Positions 6,523 through 16,198 of a stretch of DNA of 19,897 bases are shown piece after piece; the stretch's first letter is position 1, and every line of letters starts with the position of its first letter. Source of the DNA: a bacterium (GTDB lineage: Bacteria; Planctomycetota; J058; JAJDCP01); NCBI GenBank assembly GCA_030428695.1, contig JAUIEM010000167.1, positions 1 to 19,897 of the forward strand, given 5' to 3'. A program made the position numbers and the translations under genes. The notes under the pieces were generated by a model. The model was given only the letters and a program-made list of their open reading frames with translations. It made no database searches and was not told the origin of the DNA.

Positions 6523-7729
6523 CAGCGGGTCGGACGGCGCGGTCGATGCCGGCGCCGACGACGGCCTGGTCGCGCTCCCCGACGAGCCGACCTCGGCGGC
6601 CGGACGGCGACGCGCGGTCGCCGTCGGCGCCCTCGCCATCGCGCTCCTCCTCGGCACCGCCCTCGTCGACACGCTGTGGCCGTACGACCAGCCTCCCCTG
6701 CTCGGCGTGGAGCGCCACAGGCGCGCCACCCTGCGGGCCCGCGCCCGGCTCGCGGACGGCTCCCTGGCGCGCTTCGTCGAGAACGAGCTGCGCATCCGCT
6801 CCCGGGTCCGCCGCTGGCTGCTTCCTCCCTACGCGATGGCGCTGTACCGGGGGCTGGGCGAGACGCGGAAAGAGCTGCTGGTCGGACGCGACGGCTGGCT
6901 CTTCCTCCGCCTTGTCACGATCCCGCGGCGGGCGAGGGACGCCGAGCTCATCGACCACGCGGTCGACCTGATGGCCGCCGTCGAGGCCCGCCTTGCGCGC
7001 CGCTCGAGCCGCGTGGTGTGGGTGCCGCTGCCCCGGAAGGCCGGGCTCTGCCGCGCGTTCCTGCCTCCGGGGGTCGAGCCCCGCGCCGCGCTCGACCGGC
7101 GCCTTGCGGAGGCGCTCCGCGAGCGCGGGGTCGGCTTCGTCGACCTGCTGCCTGCGTGGGAGGCGCGCGCCGCCGCGGGCGCGCTGCCCTACTCCCGCAC
7201 CGACAGCCACTGGACCCCCGCGACGGCGGCCGCCTCGGCGGAGGAGATCGCCCGCCAGATCGGGCGCCTGGCGCCCCCGGAGCAGCGCCGCAGCCAACTC
7301 GACTGGAGCCAGGAGACCCTGCCGGGCTTCGACCTCTTGCGCTACGTCGGGGTCCCGACGTCGCACGCCTCGCGCTGGCTCCGCCCCGCTCCCCTCCCCG
7401 CGCCGCGGGTCCTGCGCGAGGACGGCCAGGTCGCGGAGCGGCTGCGGTCGCTGGAAGCCGACGCCGCCATCGCCCTGGTGGGGACCAGCTTCTCGGACCT
7501 CAGCGGCCTGGCGAGCTTCGTGGAGCACTTCACGCAGACCCGCGTCCTCGACGCGTCCAGGGCGGCGAACAACCCCCTGCAGCTGCTGCGCGAGCTGATC
7601 GCGCGCCGGGACGAACGCGGGCTGCCGCTGCCCGGGATCATCCTCATCGAGGTGCCGATCCACATGCTGTTCGTGAACGCCCCCCTCGATCGCCTGACCG
7701 CGGCGGAGGTCGTCCCCGATCCGCCCTGA
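6494..7729 (+). CDS. AlgJ/AlgX-like SGNH-type O-acetyltransferase, membrane-anchored
   Basis: Predicted 411-residue protein with a basic, acidic-mixed cytosolic start, one membrane helix at about 41-60, and a periplasmic domain. That domain carries the AlgJ/AlgX hallmarks: GRDGWLF (131-137), a VPLPRKAG strand-turn, the DSHW catalytic dyad (Asp237, His239) and a GTSFSD block in which Ser332 is the likely nucleophile. It would complete the acetyl transfer begun by the upstream MBOAT protein onto a glycan in the periplasm. ATG at 6494 lies inside the end of the upstream gene (29-base overlap) and has only AGGAAC abutting it, so translation is probably coupled. No other in-frame start precedes the membrane helix. 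At 411 residues it is AlgJ-sized and lacks the extra carbohydrate-binding module typical of AlgX. The exact glycan is unknown. Confidence 0.88.
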   Translation: MYPFSTTSSDSGSDGAVDAGADDGLVALPDEPTSAAGRRRAVAVGALAIALLLGTALVDTLWPYDQPPLLGVERHRRATLRARARLADGSLARFVENELRIRSRVRRWLLPPYAMALYRGLGETRKELLVGRDGWLFLRLVTIPRRARDAELIDHAVDLMAAVEARLARRSSRVVWVPLPRKAGLCRAFLPPGVEPRAALDRRLAEALRERGVGFVDLLPAWEARAAAGALPYSRTDSHWTPATAAASAEEIARQIGRLAPPEQRRSQLDWSQETLPGFDLLRYVGVPTSHASRWLRPAPLPAPRVLREDGQVAERLRSLEADAAIALVGTSFSDLSGLASFVEHFTQTRVLDASRAANNPLQLLRELIARRDERGLPLPGIILIEVPIHMLFVNAPLDRLTAAEVVPDPP

Positions 7730-7758
7730 TCCACCCCCTGGCGGTGCGGGTAGCTCAC

Positions 7759-8190
7759 TCACGGGTCGAGGCGCGGCGGAGCGGGCCGGTGCGGGCGGCG
7801 CCGCTGGCTCAGCTCGTCGTGTTTCTCCGGGTTCTCCTCCCTCTCGCGGAACAGCTGCAGCAGGCCGAGGGGAAGCAGGAAGGCGAGCAGGAGCGGCGCG
7901 CTGAGGCCGGAAGCGACCGTCAGGCCCAGCCAGCCGAGGTTCGTCGGCAGTCGCTCCCCGGAGTGGCCGCGGAACGCGGCGCGGACCCCGAGCCCGACGA
8001 ACACGAAGAGGGCGAGCAGGCCGGCGTTGAGCCATGCCCAGAAGGGCACCCGGTCCCCCCATCCGCTGCGGGGTCCCCCGACAGCGAAGACCAGTCCCCA
8101 GCACATGCCGGCGAGGGGCCACGTACGCTGCTCCCAGAGGCCGCGCAGAAGACGCGGCGGGGGCGGGATGTCCGGTTCGTCGTTCTCCAT
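7759..8190 (-). CDS. Small membrane protein of unknown function
   Basis: Predicted 143-residue protein with three hydrophobic segments at about 24-40, 50-69 and 85-112, an acidic Pro-rich N-terminus and a strongly basic Arg/Pro/His-rich C-terminal tail. The ATG at 8190 gives an ordinary cytosolic start; a GTG at 8214 in the same frame is also possible and would add 8 residues. The ribosome site is poor (a G-rich run only). I recognise no family. It lies downstream of the STN-like exported protein gene on the same strand, 90 bases away, and may share its transcript. It converges with the AlgJ-like gene, 29 bases away. Coding is supported by the membrane-protein profile and the continuous frame. 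Confidence 0.65.
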   Translation of the reverse strand: MENDEPDIPPPPRLLRGLWEQRTWPLAGMCWGLVFAVGGPRSGWGDRVPFWAWLNAGLLALFVFVGLGVRAAFRGHSGERLPTNLGWLGLTVASGLSAPLLLAFLLPLGLLQLFREREENPEKHDELSQRRRPHRPAPPRLDP

Positions 8191-8280
8191 GCCGCCCCGT
8201 CCCTGCACCCGCACAGCATAGGCGATCGCCGTCGGACCGGCCAGCCGGCGGAGCGGCGCTATGAGCCGGGGGGCCCGAGC

Positions 8281-9363
8281 CTACTCCAGCGGCAAGGTCA
8301 TGAAGAGCCGGCCGTCCCCGCGCCGGTAGAGGCGGAGCTCGGTGCCGGCGTTCGCGGCCGTGTAGAGCGCGATCAGCGACCCGTCGACGCGCAGGCCGAG
8401 CAGGCGCGCGGGGCCCGCGAGGCGGAGCGACTCGCTCCAGCGCTCCGCGCCGTCCGGACCGAAGCAGCGCACGTGGACCCTGCGTTCGACGAGCTCTTCG
8501 GGGGAGCGGATCAGCACCGAGCCGTCGCGGACGGCGAAGTCGAGGTCCCACATCGCGGCCGTGTCGCGGAGGATCGTGCGCAGCGTCGCGTCGCGAAAGA
8601 CCGCCGGGCCGCGGTCCGCCGCGCCCAGACGGGCCGCCTTCGGGGTCACCCGGGTGCGCAGCCCCAGGTGGAGGAAGAGCCGGCGGCGTCGGTCGGCGAG
8701 AGTGCGGTCGAGATCGATGCCGTGTTGTTCGTCGAGGAGGGCGAGGATGCGCCACTCCTCGGAGCCCGGCGGAGGCTCCCCGCAGTCTTGAACGACGACC
8801 GCCCCGACCGCGTCGCCTATCGCCAACGGGCCGTCGCGCCCAGAGAAGCTGAGCGTCTCCGCCCCGATCCTCCAGCGGAAGCGGCCGGGCTCGACTTCGC
8901 ACAGGCCCTCCGGAACTCGAGGCAGGGCCTCGGGAACGGTGAGCAACGCGCCCGCCGCCGTCTCCCCGAGCGCTCCCACGAGACGCTGACGGTCGAGAGT
9001 CTCGCGTTCTCCGATCCGCACGGTGCGCGCGAGGGGATCGAAGTGGACGTGCAGCTCTGCCTCCTGGGCCAGTCGGTAGACGACATGTCGCAGCGTCGGC
9101 TCGGGCCATAGCCCGTCGAACCGCTCTTCCGCCCAGCTCGGATCGACCTCGAGCTCCGCATGACCCGGATCGAGCTCGATGGGAACCTCGAAGTCCGCGG
9201 CGAGCCCGGCGAGGGCATCGCGGAGCGTTCCCGGCCTCGGGAGGTCGGCCCTCTGGCGCAGGCTCCGCCGAAATGCGGCCTCCGCCGCGAGGTACTCCGA
9301 GAGAGGATCCTCCTGCGCGGACGACACGGAGACCAGGACCAGGAGCGGGATCATGCGCTTCAT
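8281..9363 (-). CDS. Exported protein with two or three STN/secretin-N-like modules
   Basis: Predicted 360-residue exported protein. The signal peptide is MKRMIPLLVLVSVSSA with cleavage before QED. GAGGAGAGG (complement of 9367-9375) ends 3 bases before the ATG. Residues about 45-75 (TLRDALAGLAADFEVPIELDP), 89-120 (TLRHVVYRLAQEAELHVHFDP, then a strand ending RTVRI) and 256-290 (ATLRTILRDTAAMWDLDFAVRDGSVLIRSPEE) each follow the helix-strand-turn-strand plan of the STN domain seen at the N-termini of secretins and TonB receptors. There is no beta-barrel or secretin core, so this is a soluble or peripheral periplasmic protein. Proteins of this type are frequent in Planctomycetota, from general knowledge of the phylum. 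The last 65 residues look like a beta-rich domain ending near a Gly-Asp-Gly turn. Function is unknown. Confidence 0.8.
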   Translation of the reverse strand: MKRMIPLLVLVSVSSAQEDPLSEYLAAEAAFRRSLRQRADLPRPGTLRDALAGLAADFEVPIELDPGHAELEVDPSWAEERFDGLWPEPTLRHVVYRLAQEAELHVHFDPLARTVRIGERETLDRQRLVGALGETAAGALLTVPEALPRVPEGLCEVEPGRFRWRIGAETLSFSGRDGPLAIGDAVGAVVVQDCGEPPPGSEEWRILALLDEQHGIDLDRTLADRRRRLFLHLGLRTRVTPKAARLGAADRGPAVFRDATLRTILRDTAAMWDLDFAVRDGSVLIRSPEELVERRVHVRCFGPDGAERWSESLRLAGPARLLGLRVDGSLIALYTAANAGTELRLYRRGDGRLFMTLPLE

Positions 9364-9486
9364 CGGCCTCTCCTCGACAACGCCCGGGGGCGATCTGCGG
9401 TCGATGGCAGGCGTCGCCGGTCACGTGTCCGTCATCGCGGAGGCCAGTCTCCGGCATGGACCGTCGCGACCTCGCGGTCGGTGCGC

Positions 9487-9492
9487 TACCCT
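9487..9492 (+). promoter_or_regulatory. Candidate -10 element (TACCCT) before the SUKH-like gene
   Basis: TACCCT follows GC exactly as in the -10 regions before the toroid and exbD genes (CTACCCT or GTACCCT). No clear -35 is visible 16-18 bases upstream. It would place the transcript start about 22 bases before the GTG at 9520. Confidence 0.3.
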
Positions 9493-9519
9493 GCGCGAAG
9501 ATGTCGTTCGAGGGACGCC

Positions 9520-10200
9520 GTGCCCGAAACCGCCTGGATCATCGCCCGCCTCGAGCGCCGCTCGGGGTTCTCCCTGCCGGCCGCGGTGCGGGACTGGTAC
9601 CTCGCCCCCGAGGCCTGTCGGCGGCTCGAGCAACACTCGAACGACGGCCACGCGATTCCGCTGGACGCGTTGTTGCCCGCGCGGGGAACGTCGGCGTGGC
9701 GCGCGCTGAAGCGAACGGGGGTGTGCCCCTTCTTCGTCGAGAGCCAGGGCATGTGCACGTGGGGCTTTGGCCTCGAAGGAGACGACCCCGCGGTGTCGAT
9801 CTCCCACGAGGACCAGGTCTGGCTCCCCTACATCCCGTCGTTCACCCGGATGGTCCGCTGCATGGTCTTCGACTGGAGCCCTCCGTTTTCCGTCTGGTGC
9901 CAGTCGCAGCCCGTGACGGGGTTCATCGAGGAGCTCGAGCGTCGGTACACGCTGGAGTCGGTCACACACAACTTCCCGGAACCCGGCATGAAGGCGTGGC
10001 GCTTCCACGCGGAGAGGAGCCGGTTCCTGTGCCAGGACTACGGGGAGTGGCACCTCTCCGCGGACGACGACGACGCGATGCGCGCGCTGCTCAGGGGCCT
10101 GTGGAGCTTCTTCGCAGCGACGACCGTCTGGTATCCCTCGACCCCGGCGGAGCAGCTGCTCCTGCACGAGCTCGGGGCGACCCACGTCAATGATCCCTGA
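9520..10200 (+). CDS. SUKH (SMI1/KNR4)-like protein, possible orphan immunity protein
   Basis: Predicted 226-residue cytosolic protein. GTG at 9520 is chosen because GAGGGA (9510-9515) sits 4 bases upstream and the protein then begins at the expected SUKH helix (IIARLERRSGFSLPAAVRDWY). Residues 70-92 (PFFVESQGMCTWGFGLEGDDPAV) match the strand block often seen as 'F..ENQG...W......DPPV' in bacterial SMI1/KNR4 proteins, as I recall the family. SUKH proteins are commonly immunity proteins against polymorphic or contact-dependent toxins and otherwise regulate or bind partners. No toxin or secretion gene for such a pair is in the window, so a defensive role is only a hypothesis. Cys and Trp are unusually frequent for the region. 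It converges with the kinase gene, 6 bases from its end. Confidence 0.75.
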   Translation: MPETAWIIARLERRSGFSLPAAVRDWYLAPEACRRLEQHSNDGHAIPLDALLPARGTSAWRALKRTGVCPFFVESQGMCTWGFGLEGDDPAVSISHEDQVWLPYIPSFTRMVRCMVFDWSPPFSVWCQSQPVTGFIEELERRYTLESVTHNFPEPGMKAWRFHAERSRFLCQDYGEWHLSADDDDAMRALLRGLWSFFAATTVWYPSTPAEQLLLHELGATHVNDP

Positions 10201-10206
10201 GCGGCC

Positions 10207-10716
10207 TCACGCCCAGGTCGCCAGCGACCGCAGCCGCTGCTTGCTGCCGGCGAAGCCCTCGAACAGCGCGACGTGCGCGGCGCGGGAGCAGGGACCATCG
10301 CGCTCGCCGTAGGCCTCGATCCAGCCGATCAGCATGTCGAGATGGGCGTCCTGCTCCTCCCGGGTCGCGAACTTGTGCGGCTCCCAGGGCCGTTTCCGGG
10401 CGTTCGCCACGCACACCTCGACGCCCGGATCGAGGAACACCAGCCGCGCGGCACGCGGCGCGGCGAGGGCGAGCAGGTCGGCGTAGCAGCCCTCGATCAC
10501 CCAGCGCGGGTGGGCGTCGCAGAAGGCCGCGATCGCCTCGCCGCTCGCGGCGAGCGGACGCCGCACCGGGGTCTCGGAGTCCTCGCGCCAGGCGATGGTG
10601 TCGAGGTCGAGATGGGCCCTCCCATCCCGCTCGACCAGGGCCCGGGCCAGGGTGGACTTGCCGGAGGCGGAGTTGCCGACGAGCAGGACGCGGTCGGCGG
10701 GAACAACGGTGGTCAT
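10207..10716 (-). CDS. Small P-loop kinase-like protein (adenylate/shikimate kinase fold)
   Basis: Predicted 169-residue cytosolic nucleotide-binding protein. Walker A is GNSASGKST at 14-22, directly after a strand (RVLLV), and a DLDTIAW strand-loop near 40 is where kinases of this fold bind the phosphate acceptor. RWVIEGCY and RLVFLDPG continue the typical pattern of the adenylate-kinase-like or 'topology modulation' P-loop families, with a later Arg/Lys-rich lid segment (NARKRPWEPHKF). Start: ATG at 10716 has GGAG 4 bases upstream; a TTG at 10734 is less likely. The substrate is unknown; small-molecule phosphorylation is a guess from fold. The gene is divergent from exbD across a 99-base region carrying an inverted repeat. 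Confidence 0.8.
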   Translation of the reverse strand: MTTVVPADRVLLVGNSASGKSTLARALVERDGRAHLDLDTIAWREDSETPVRRPLAASGEAIAAFCDAHPRWVIEGCYADLLALAAPRAARLVFLDPGVEVCVANARKRPWEPHKFATREEQDAHLDMLIGWIEAYGERDGPCSRAAHVALFEGFAGSKQRLRSLATWA

Positions 10717-10736
10717 GGCGCTCCAGATTTCCAATG

Positions 10737-10762
10737 TGTCAACAATCGCGAACCGGCGATTG
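10737..10762. promoter_or_regulatory. Inverted repeat in the divergent kinase/exbD promoter region
   Basis: CAATCGC (10743-10749) and GCGATTG (10756-10762) are perfect 7-base arms around a 6-base spacer. Flanking TGTCA and TGACA extend the symmetry with a small offset on the left. The right arm overlaps the exbD -35 box. This is the geometry expected for a repressor or activator site; the protein is unknown. Confidence 0.5.
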
Positions 10763-10789
10763 ACAAAACAGCAAGACTGGCACTACCCT
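10760..10789 (+). promoter_or_regulatory. Sigma70-like promoter of exbD
   Basis: A perfect TTGACA (10760-10765) is followed after 18 bases by TACCCT (10784-10789). The expected start is near 10796. CTACC (10783-10787) and GGTAG (10793-10797) form a second short dyad over the -10 and start region. The local DNA is notably AT-richer than the genes on either side. Confidence 0.65.
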
Positions 10790-10815
10790 ATCGGTAGACG
10801 CCTCGGAGGACAGCG

Positions 10816-11259
10816 ATGGAAGCCCCGAACGACCGCGAACGCGGCCTCGACATGACGCCGATGATCGATGTGACCTTCCTGCTCCTGATCTTCTTCATGG
10901 TCGCGACGAAGTTCAAGCTGGACGAGGGCCGGCTCCAGAGCTGGCTGCCCCGCACCCACGGACCCTCGAGCCTGCCGGCGCCCGAGCTCCAGGAGCTGCG
11001 GGTCATCCTGCGCGAGACCGGCGAGGGCTGCACGATGGCGGTCAACCGCAAGGCCTACGGCATCCTCGAGCCCGGCTGGCGCGACGCCCTGGAGGCCGAC
11101 CTGCGGGCCGCGCGCCGGGCGAGCTCGCAGCTCGAGCTGCCGGTGATCATCGACGCCGGGGCCGAGGTCGCGGTGCACCGCGTCGTCACGGTCCTCGACG
11201 CCTGCATCGCGACCGGCCTGGAGAAGGTGATCTACGCTCGCCGCGACCAGCTCGACTGA
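10816..11259 (+). CDS. exbD: ExbD/TolR family proton-channel subunit
   Basis: Predicted 147-residue inner-membrane protein of the ExbB-ExbD / TolQ-TolR type, which uses proton flow to energise outer-membrane or envelope work. The short cytosolic N-terminus leads into LDMTPMIDVTFLLLIFFMVA, the diagnostic ExbD segment, with Asp18 as the conserved proton-carrying residue inside the single helix (about 16-32). The remainder is the periplasmic domain, with a TolR-like strand pattern (ELRVILRETG, LPVIIDAGAEVAVHRVVTVLDAC). GGAGGA (10805-10810) lies 5 bases before the ATG. Length is normal. No ExbB/TolQ partner or TonB gene is in the window, so the subunit must work with a partner encoded elsewhere. 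Confidence 0.93.
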   Translation: MEAPNDRERGLDMTPMIDVTFLLLIFFMVATKFKLDEGRLQSWLPRTHGPSSLPAPELQELRVILRETGEGCTMAVNRKAYGILEPGWRDALEADLRAARRASSQLELPVIIDAGAEVAVHRVVTVLDACIATGLEKVIYARRDQLD

Positions 11260-11286
11260 GGCCGTTTGCATCAACCCGTGCTGCGC

Positions 11287-13574
<2,288 letters not shown>

Positions 13575-13578
<4 letters not shown>

Positions 13579-14225
13579 CCTTCTCTCCGTCCAGGGGCCC
13601 CGTACAAGGGCTGATGGGCACCGACCGCGGCACGCACCTCGGCGGCGCCAGCGGTCAGCAGTGAGGAAACGAGCGCGCGGATCGTGCTGCCGGTCGTGCG
13701 CACATCGTCGACGAGCAGGAGCCGCCCCTCGACCGTCCCCCGCACGCGGAACAGCCCGCGCGCGTTGGCCCGCCGGGCGCAGCCGCTGAGCTCCTTCTGG
13801 GCCGGGCGGCCCTGGCGGCGCTCGAGCACGGGACGGAGCGGGACGCCGAGCAGCCCCCGCAGCTCCTCGGCCAGGAGCACCGCCGGGTCCTCCCGCCAGC
13901 CCCCCTTCCCCGCCGCGCTCGGCACCGGGACCAGGCCGTCGTACGCGGGCCCCTCTTCGAGCGCCGGCGCGAGCAGCCCGGCGATGGCCCGGGCCGCGGG
14001 CCGCGAGCGTCCCCCCTTGAGGCGCAGGATCAGCTGCCGCAGGGGTCCGGCGTAGCGCCCCCCGACCACGACTCCCGGCTCGACCCGCACCCCCAGCGCG
14101 AGCTCCGGCGCGCAGCCCGGACACAGCGGCCCGCGCCAGCCCGGACAGGCGACGCAGCGCTCGGGCGCGAGCAGCTCGCTGCCGAGGGCGCGGAGGGTCT
14201 GCCAGAGGGGGGTGAGGGCGGCCAC
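13575..14225 (-). CDS. comF: ComF family phosphoribosyltransferase-like protein
   Basis: Predicted 216-residue cytosolic protein of the ComF/GntX type, needed in some bacteria for handling single-stranded DNA taken up during transformation. An N-terminal zinc site has CVAC and CPGC (Cys24, 27, 35, 38). A phosphoribosyltransferase domain follows, with YDGLVPVPSA (about 95-104), the conserved RRQGRPAQKELSGCARRANARG block (about 137-157) and the PRPP loop LLLVDDVRTTGST (169-181, Asp173-Asp174). GTG at 14225 is chosen because GGAG lies 5 bases upstream and the protein then begins normally; in-frame sequence to 14363 has no family similarity. Its stop overlaps the tex start by four bases. A promoter just upstream likely serves both genes. 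Confidence 0.93.
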
Positions 14226-14250
14226 GGGGACTCCAGCTCGAGGGGCGCAC

Positions 14251-14279
14251 ACTCTAGCCGCTGGGGGCCGGACGGGCAA
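14251..14279 (-). promoter_or_regulatory. Sigma70-like promoter of comF-tex
   Basis: On the minus strand TTGCCC (14279-14274) and TAGAGT (14256-14251) are 17 bases apart, each matching four of six consensus positions. Transcription would begin near 14244, leaving a leader of about 19 bases that contains the CTGGAG ribosome site of comF. Confidence 0.5.
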
Positions 14280-14537
14280 GACCGTCGGTCGCAGATCAGG
14301 GAGACCGGACGGCGTACGGGCAACTCCTCGACGTCCCTCGCAGTCGGCCTGTGCGGGCAGCACGGGCGGGCTGCGCTCGTCGGTCGGGAGGCCATGTGGC
14401 AGAGCGGGCCTCGGGGAGGTCCCCTCGTCGGACGCGAGCTGCAGGTCCTGCTCGGCGGCGGAGACCCGCGGGCCGCGGGCGCTGCGCCGCGGTGAGAGTG
14501 CGTGAGCTCAGGACGCCCTCTCGACGCCCATGTCTGC

Positions 14538-14543
14538 CATAAT
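14538..14543 (+). promoter_or_regulatory. Candidate -10 element (CATAAT) of the MscS/cNMP gene
   Basis: CATAAT matches TATAAT at five of six positions and lies 24 bases before the ATG at 14568. No good -35 is seen 16-18 bases upstream. The leader would contain AGGAGG at 14557-14562. Confidence 0.35.
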
Positions 14544-14567
14544 GGGGCTCGACGCAGGAGGAACGCG

Positions 14568-16094
14568 ATGACGGCCCTCGAGCAACTTCTCTCCGAGCTG
14601 CGGACGAGCGGGACGATCCACCTGGTCGTCGCGGTGCTCGTCGTCTTCCTGCTGGTCCGCCTGCTCGGCAAGAAGGAGCACCGCCGCGGCTTCGTCCGCA
14701 CGCTGACCCCCTTCACCGTGCACCTGCTCTGCGCGCTCGGCGCCTGGTCGGCCCTGTTGGTCGGCTCGACGTCGCATCCCTGGGTCCATCTCGCCGCGAC
14801 GATCTTCGCGGCGATCACGGCGGTCAGCCTCGGCGCGATGGTGCTGTTCACGCTGCTCCTGCCACCGGTCGGCATCGTGATCCCCCGGGTCCTGCGCGAT
14901 GCGACGGTCGGTGTCGGCGCGGTCGTCGTCGCGCTCGTGATGACCGCGCGGGCCGGCTTCGACATCACGGGGGTCGCCGCGACCTCGGCGATCGTGACCG
15001 CGGTCGTCGCGCTCAGCCTGCAGGACACGCTCGGCAACATCGTCGGGGGCCTGGCCCTCGAGCTCGACAACTCGATCCGGGTCGGCGAGTGGATCCGCTT
15101 GCAGGAGACGGTCGGCCGGGTCAAGGAGATCCGCTGGCGCCACACCGCGATCGAGACCCGCAACGGGGAGACGCTGATCGTGCCGAACAGCGCGCTGGTC
15201 AAGAGCCACGTGCTCGTCCTCGGGCGCTGGGGCAACGACCAGACCAGCACGCGGCGCACGATCGCCTTCAATGTCGACTTCCGCGCCGCACCGACCCGGG
15301 TGATCGCGGCCGCGCTCAGCGCGCTCGCCAAGGAGGAGATCCCGGGCATCGCCAAGGAACCTCCGCCGGACTGCGTGCTGCTCGACCTCGGTGACAGCTT
15401 CGGCCGCTACGCGGTGCGCTACTGGCTGACCGATCTCGGCAACGCCGACGGGACCGACAGCAAAGTCCGCACCCGCCTCGTCAACGGCCTGCGGCGGCGC
15501 GGTCTGCAGCTGTCGATCCCGGCGCTGGCGGTGTTCGCGACCCAGGAAACCCGTTCGCGCAAGGACGAGAAGCGCGGCGAGGAGCTCGAGAGGCGGCAGG
15601 CCTTCCTGCACAGCCTGCAGCTGTTCTCCGCGCTCGGGGAGGACGAACGCCTCGACGTCGCGCGCTGCCTGCACGACTCGCCCTACGGGCCGGGCGAGGT
15701 GCTGACGCGCCAGGGGGATGTCGGACACTGGCTGTACTTCATCGTCGAAGGCGAGGTCGCGATCCGGGTCCGCACCGACGGAGAAGAGCGCGAGGTCGCG
15801 CGGCTGTCCGCACCGAGCTTCTTCGGGGAAGCGGCGCTCCTGACCGACCTGCCGCGCAGCGCGACCGTGGTCGCTCTCAGCGAGGTGCGCTGCTTCCGGT
15901 TGGGGCGCGCCGACTTCCTGGAGATCATCAAGCGGCGTCCCGACCTCAAGGAGGCGCTCGCCCGCATCGTGGCCGAGCGCCAGCTGCGGCTGCTCGGCAC
16001 GGAGAATCCGTCGGCCTCCGGGGCGAAGAAGCTCGAGCAGACCCGGACCGCCTTCCTGACCCGGATGCGGCGCATCATCTGGCCGGATGGCTGA
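14568..16094 (+). CDS. MscS-family mechanosensitive channel with C-terminal cyclic-nucleotide-binding domain
   Basis: Predicted 508-residue inner-membrane channel. Hydrophobic segments are at about 16-34, 51-66, 74-100 and 112-130, followed by the MscS pore-lining and beta-domain block TSAIVTAVVALSLQDTLGNIVGGLAL (139-164) and VGEWIRLQETVGRVKEIRWRHTAIETRNGETLIVPNSAL (172-210). Residues about 352-455 form a CRP-type cyclic-nucleotide fold (LFSALGEDERLDVARCL, GEVLTRQGDVGHWLYFIVEGEVAI). The phosphate-binding cassette is FFGEAALLTDLPRSATV (418-434), which retains Gly-Glu and Arg-Ser-Ala, so ligand binding is plausible. This is the layout of bacterial cyclic-nucleotide-gated (bCNG) MscS relatives, several of which respond to ligand rather than tension. 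ATG at 14568 has AGGAGG 5 bases upstream; a GTG-type extension to 14502 is unlikely. It stands alone. Confidence 0.93.
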   Translation: MTALEQLLSELRTSGTIHLVVAVLVVFLLVRLLGKKEHRRGFVRTLTPFTVHLLCALGAWSALLVGSTSHPWVHLAATIFAAITAVSLGAMVLFTLLLPPVGIVIPRVLRDATVGVGAVVVALVMTARAGFDITGVAATSAIVTAVVALSLQDTLGNIVGGLALELDNSIRVGEWIRLQETVGRVKEIRWRHTAIETRNGETLIVPNSALVKSHVLVLGRWGNDQTSTRRTIAFNVDFRAAPTRVIAAALSALAKEEIPGIAKEPPPDCVLLDLGDSFGRYAVRYWLTDLGNADGTDSKVRTRLVNGLRRRGLQLSIPALAVFATQETRSRKDEKRGEELERRQAFLHSLQLFSALGEDERLDVARCLHDSPYGPGEVLTRQGDVGHWLYFIVEGEVAIRVRTDGEEREVARLSAPSFFGEAALLTDLPRSATVVALSEVRCFRLGRADFLEIIKRRPDLKEALARIVAERQLRLLGTENPSASGAKKLEQTRTAFLTRMRRIIWPDG

Positions 16095-16198
16095 CGACGA
16101 CACGCCCCGAGCGCGGCGCCCGACGACCGCGCGAAGGCGGCCCCCGCTCCAGGCCGGAGGCGTAGGGATCGGCGCCGTTCTTCAGCCCCGGACTTGCA

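Larger units (their letters stand above)
14226..14567. other. Divergent intergenic region between comF and the MscS gene, no supported gene
   Basis: The left end holds the comF promoter on the minus strand, and the right end holds a CATAAT -10-like word and the AGGAGG site of the channel gene. Short frames cross the middle but are Arg/Ala/Pro-rich in the manner of GC-rich noise and have no ribosome sites. Three CCGCGG words start at 14466, 14473 and 14487, spaced 7 and 14 bases apart, which would form strong secondary structure. Confidence 0.55.

Noticed and set aside
3589..6795. A 1068-codon open frame on the minus strand opposite the coiled-coil and algI genes
   Set aside because: Its protein is a low-complexity Ser/Arg/Glu composition typical of the reverse strand of GC-rich coding DNA, and it crosses two well-supported plus-strand genes.
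6227..9457. A 1076-codon minus-strand frame
   Set aside because: It overlaps the algI end, the AlgJ-like gene and the STN-like gene in another frame; no family signature or ribosome site.
10714..10742. A minus-strand promoter for the kinase using TTGACA (complement of 10737-10742)
   Set aside because: At 17-base spacing the -10 would fall on the ATG itself, and no other -10 is seen; the TGTCAA is better explained as part of the dyad.
13579..14250. An N-terminal extension of about 224 residues on Tex
   Set aside because: The ATG at 13578 has a good ribosome site and begins the canonical Tex N-terminus; the extension is comF read in another frame.
14351..14542. A 63-codon small gene upstream of the MscS gene
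   Set aside because: Arg/Ala-rich noise, no ribosome site, and it runs into the channel gene's leader.
14508..16103. A 531-codon minus-strand frame opposite the MscS gene
   Set aside because: The channel gene has clear MscS and cyclic-nucleotide signatures; this is its shadow.
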